Below, piece after piece: positions 4,865 to 5,752 of a DNA stretch of 5,752 nt (its first letter is position 1; each line of letters opens with the position of its first letter). This stretch comes from Gaiellasilicea sp051005735. GTDB taxonomy: Bacteria > Actinomycetota > Thermoleophilia > Gaiellales > Gaiellaceae. The stretch lies in NCBI GenBank assembly GCA_051005735.1, contig JBPCJB010000246.1:1-5752 (forward strand). Direction: 5' to 3'. A program made the position numbers and the translations under genes. The notes under the pieces were generated by a model, which ran no database searches, was not told the origin of the DNA, and worked only from the letters and a program-made list of their open reading frames with translations.

Positions 4865-5740
4865 GTGGTCGAAACCGAGCGCTGGCGGATCGCGATCGTC
4901 TCGATGGTGTTGCCGGTGGTCGAGCGGCTCGTGCCGGTGCTGCGCGACCTTGGCCACGATCCGGTCGGCGTCGTCACGGCGCGCTCCGACAGGGACAGAG
5001 CTCGCAGTAGAGGACCTGGGGACATGACCCTCGGAGACGGGTCCGTTCCTGCCGGTCTCGACCTTCTCTTCGCGAAGGACAAATGGTCGATGGAGTCGCT
5101 CCTCCGCGCGCTCGGACCCGACCTGATGCTCTGCTGGGGTTTCCCCTGGAAGCTGCCGCAGGCGGCGCTCGACGTCGCGCCGCTCGGCTCGATCAACCTC
5201 CATCCTGCCCTGCTGCCGCGTCACCGCGGCCCGATCCCGCTCGCGTGGGCGCTTCGCGAGGGCGACGGGCGCTTCGGGATCACCTGGCACCGGATGGACG
5301 CCGAGCTCGACACCGGCCGGCTCCTCGCGCAGACCTCGATCCCGATCGAGGACGACGACGTCGAGATCATGGATTTCGGGCCGAAGCTCGGCGCCGCCGC
5401 GTTCCGGCTCCTGCCCGGAGTGCTCGAGCGAGTCGCGGCCGGCGATCCCGGCGATCCGCAGCTGGAGGAGGGGGCGAGCTGGGCCGGATACTTCGAGGAC
5501 GACGAGTACGCCCGCATCGACTGGACGCAGCCGGCGCGGCGGATCCACGATCAGGTGCGCGCGTGGAACCTGACCTTCGGGATGGGCGAGATCGTCGCCC
5601 CGGTTGCGGAGCTCGACGGCGAGCGCGTCCGGCTCGTCCGCACGAGCCTGCGCGATCCCGGCGAAGGCGCCCGCCGAGTCGAGTGCGGCGACGGGCCGCT
5701 CTGGCTCGTCGAGATGGAATCACTGCCCGAATCGTCCTAA
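4865..5740 (+). CDS. formyltransferase-family protein (methionyl-tRNA formyltransferase-like)
   Basis: This 291-residue cytoplasmic protein opens with the first Rossmann strand (WRIAIVSMV, 7-15) and has the formyltransferase core at about 85-165. The catalytic triad seen in this family is present: Asn111 and His113 in SINLHPALLP, and Asp149 in AELDTG; the His-to-Asp spacing of 36 equals that of E. coli Fmt (H108, D144). RHRGPIPLAWAL and GITWHRMD match conserved flanking blocks. The region from about 214 (DWTQPARRIHDQVRAWNLTF) resembles the small C-terminal domain of Fmt. Such enzymes move a formyl group from 10-formyltetrahydrofolate to an amine. Compared with Fmt (about 310-315) it is slightly short and has ALLP for SLLP, so the acceptor may be an amino sugar or other small amine rather than Met-tRNA. 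GTG 4865 is chosen because the first strand follows at once; there is no ribosome binding site and a leaderless mRNA is plausible. Residues 41-52 use a cluster of rare codons. It ends in TAA 12 bases before the window edge. Confidence 0.85.
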   Translation: MVETERWRIAIVSMVLPVVERLVPVLRDLGHDPVGVVTARSDRDRARSRGPGDMTLGDGSVPAGLDLLFAKDKWSMESLLRALGPDLMLCWGFPWKLPQAALDVAPLGSINLHPALLPRHRGPIPLAWALREGDGRFGITWHRMDAELDTGRLLAQTSIPIEDDDVEIMDFGPKLGAAAFRLLPGVLERVAAGDPGDPQLEEGASWAGYFEDDEYARIDWTQPARRIHDQVRAWNLTFGMGEIVAPVAELDGERVRLVRTSLRDPGEGARRVECGDGPLWLVEMESLPESS

Positions 5741-5752
5741 AGCATTGCGGGC

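Noticed and set aside
4705..5196. Long upstream extension of the reductase's second frame toward 5196
   Set aside because: The extension is Arg/Ser-rich and antisense to the formyltransferase core; the true N-terminal half of the reductase is in the adjacent frame from 4841.
1..5752. CRISPR array, tRNA/rRNA genes, insertion sequence or phage genes
   Set aside because: No regularly spaced repeats, tRNA-like cloverleaf, transposase/integrase motif or terminal inverted repeats were found on reading both strands.

Overview
The window is GC-rich throughout, with strong G/C preference at third codon positions and three GTG starts. This points to a high-GC bacterium, most likely an actinobacterium. 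Genes with a very similar style (an actinobacterial-type 2-oxoglutarate:ferredoxin oxidoreductase, a RibD_C-type dihydrofolate reductase homologue, ECF sigma factors carrying C-terminal extensions) would suit Thermoleophilia or a relative, but that placement is inference from memory, not a search result.

Layout. At the left edge (1-830, plus strand) is the 3' part of korB, the thiamine-diphosphate subunit of a 2-oxoglutarate:ferredoxin oxidoreductase. It converges on a minus-strand block read from about 4841 down to 883. In transcription order the block holds: a frameshifted dihydrofolate reductase/RibD_C-type gene (4841-4312); an unusual ECF-type RNA polymerase sigma factor fused to an anti-sigma-like zinc motif, hydrophobic low-complexity segments and a long Lys/Ala/Pro-rich tail (4254-2947); a small six-helix membrane protein of unknown function (2874-2236); and a major facilitator superfamily transporter (2202-883). 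Divergent from the block, 23 bases from the reductase start, is a plus-strand formyltransferase-family gene (4865-5740) that ends 12 bases before the window edge.

How the parts may work together. KorB belongs to central carbon metabolism and looks unrelated to its neighbours. The sigma factor is the regulatory centrepiece: everything needed for sensing and self-inhibition appears to sit in one polypeptide, so it may be a one-component sigma switch. The membrane protein and transporter downstream are plausible co-transcribed targets, although a separate promoter-like sequence precedes the membrane protein. The broken reductase and the formyltransferase share a very short divergent control region with overlapping -10-like elements, and both belong to families that often use folate or NADPH cofactors, but a shared pathway is not demonstrated.

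The best candidates for something new are the sigma factor/zinc motif/basic-tail fusion, the single-base frameshift in the reductase, and two compact symmetric DNA elements: a 14-bp perfect palindrome touching a promoter -35 box, and an overlapping divergent -10 pair. No tRNA, rRNA, CRISPR array, insertion sequence or integrase was seen. No gene-free stretch exceeds 100 bases.
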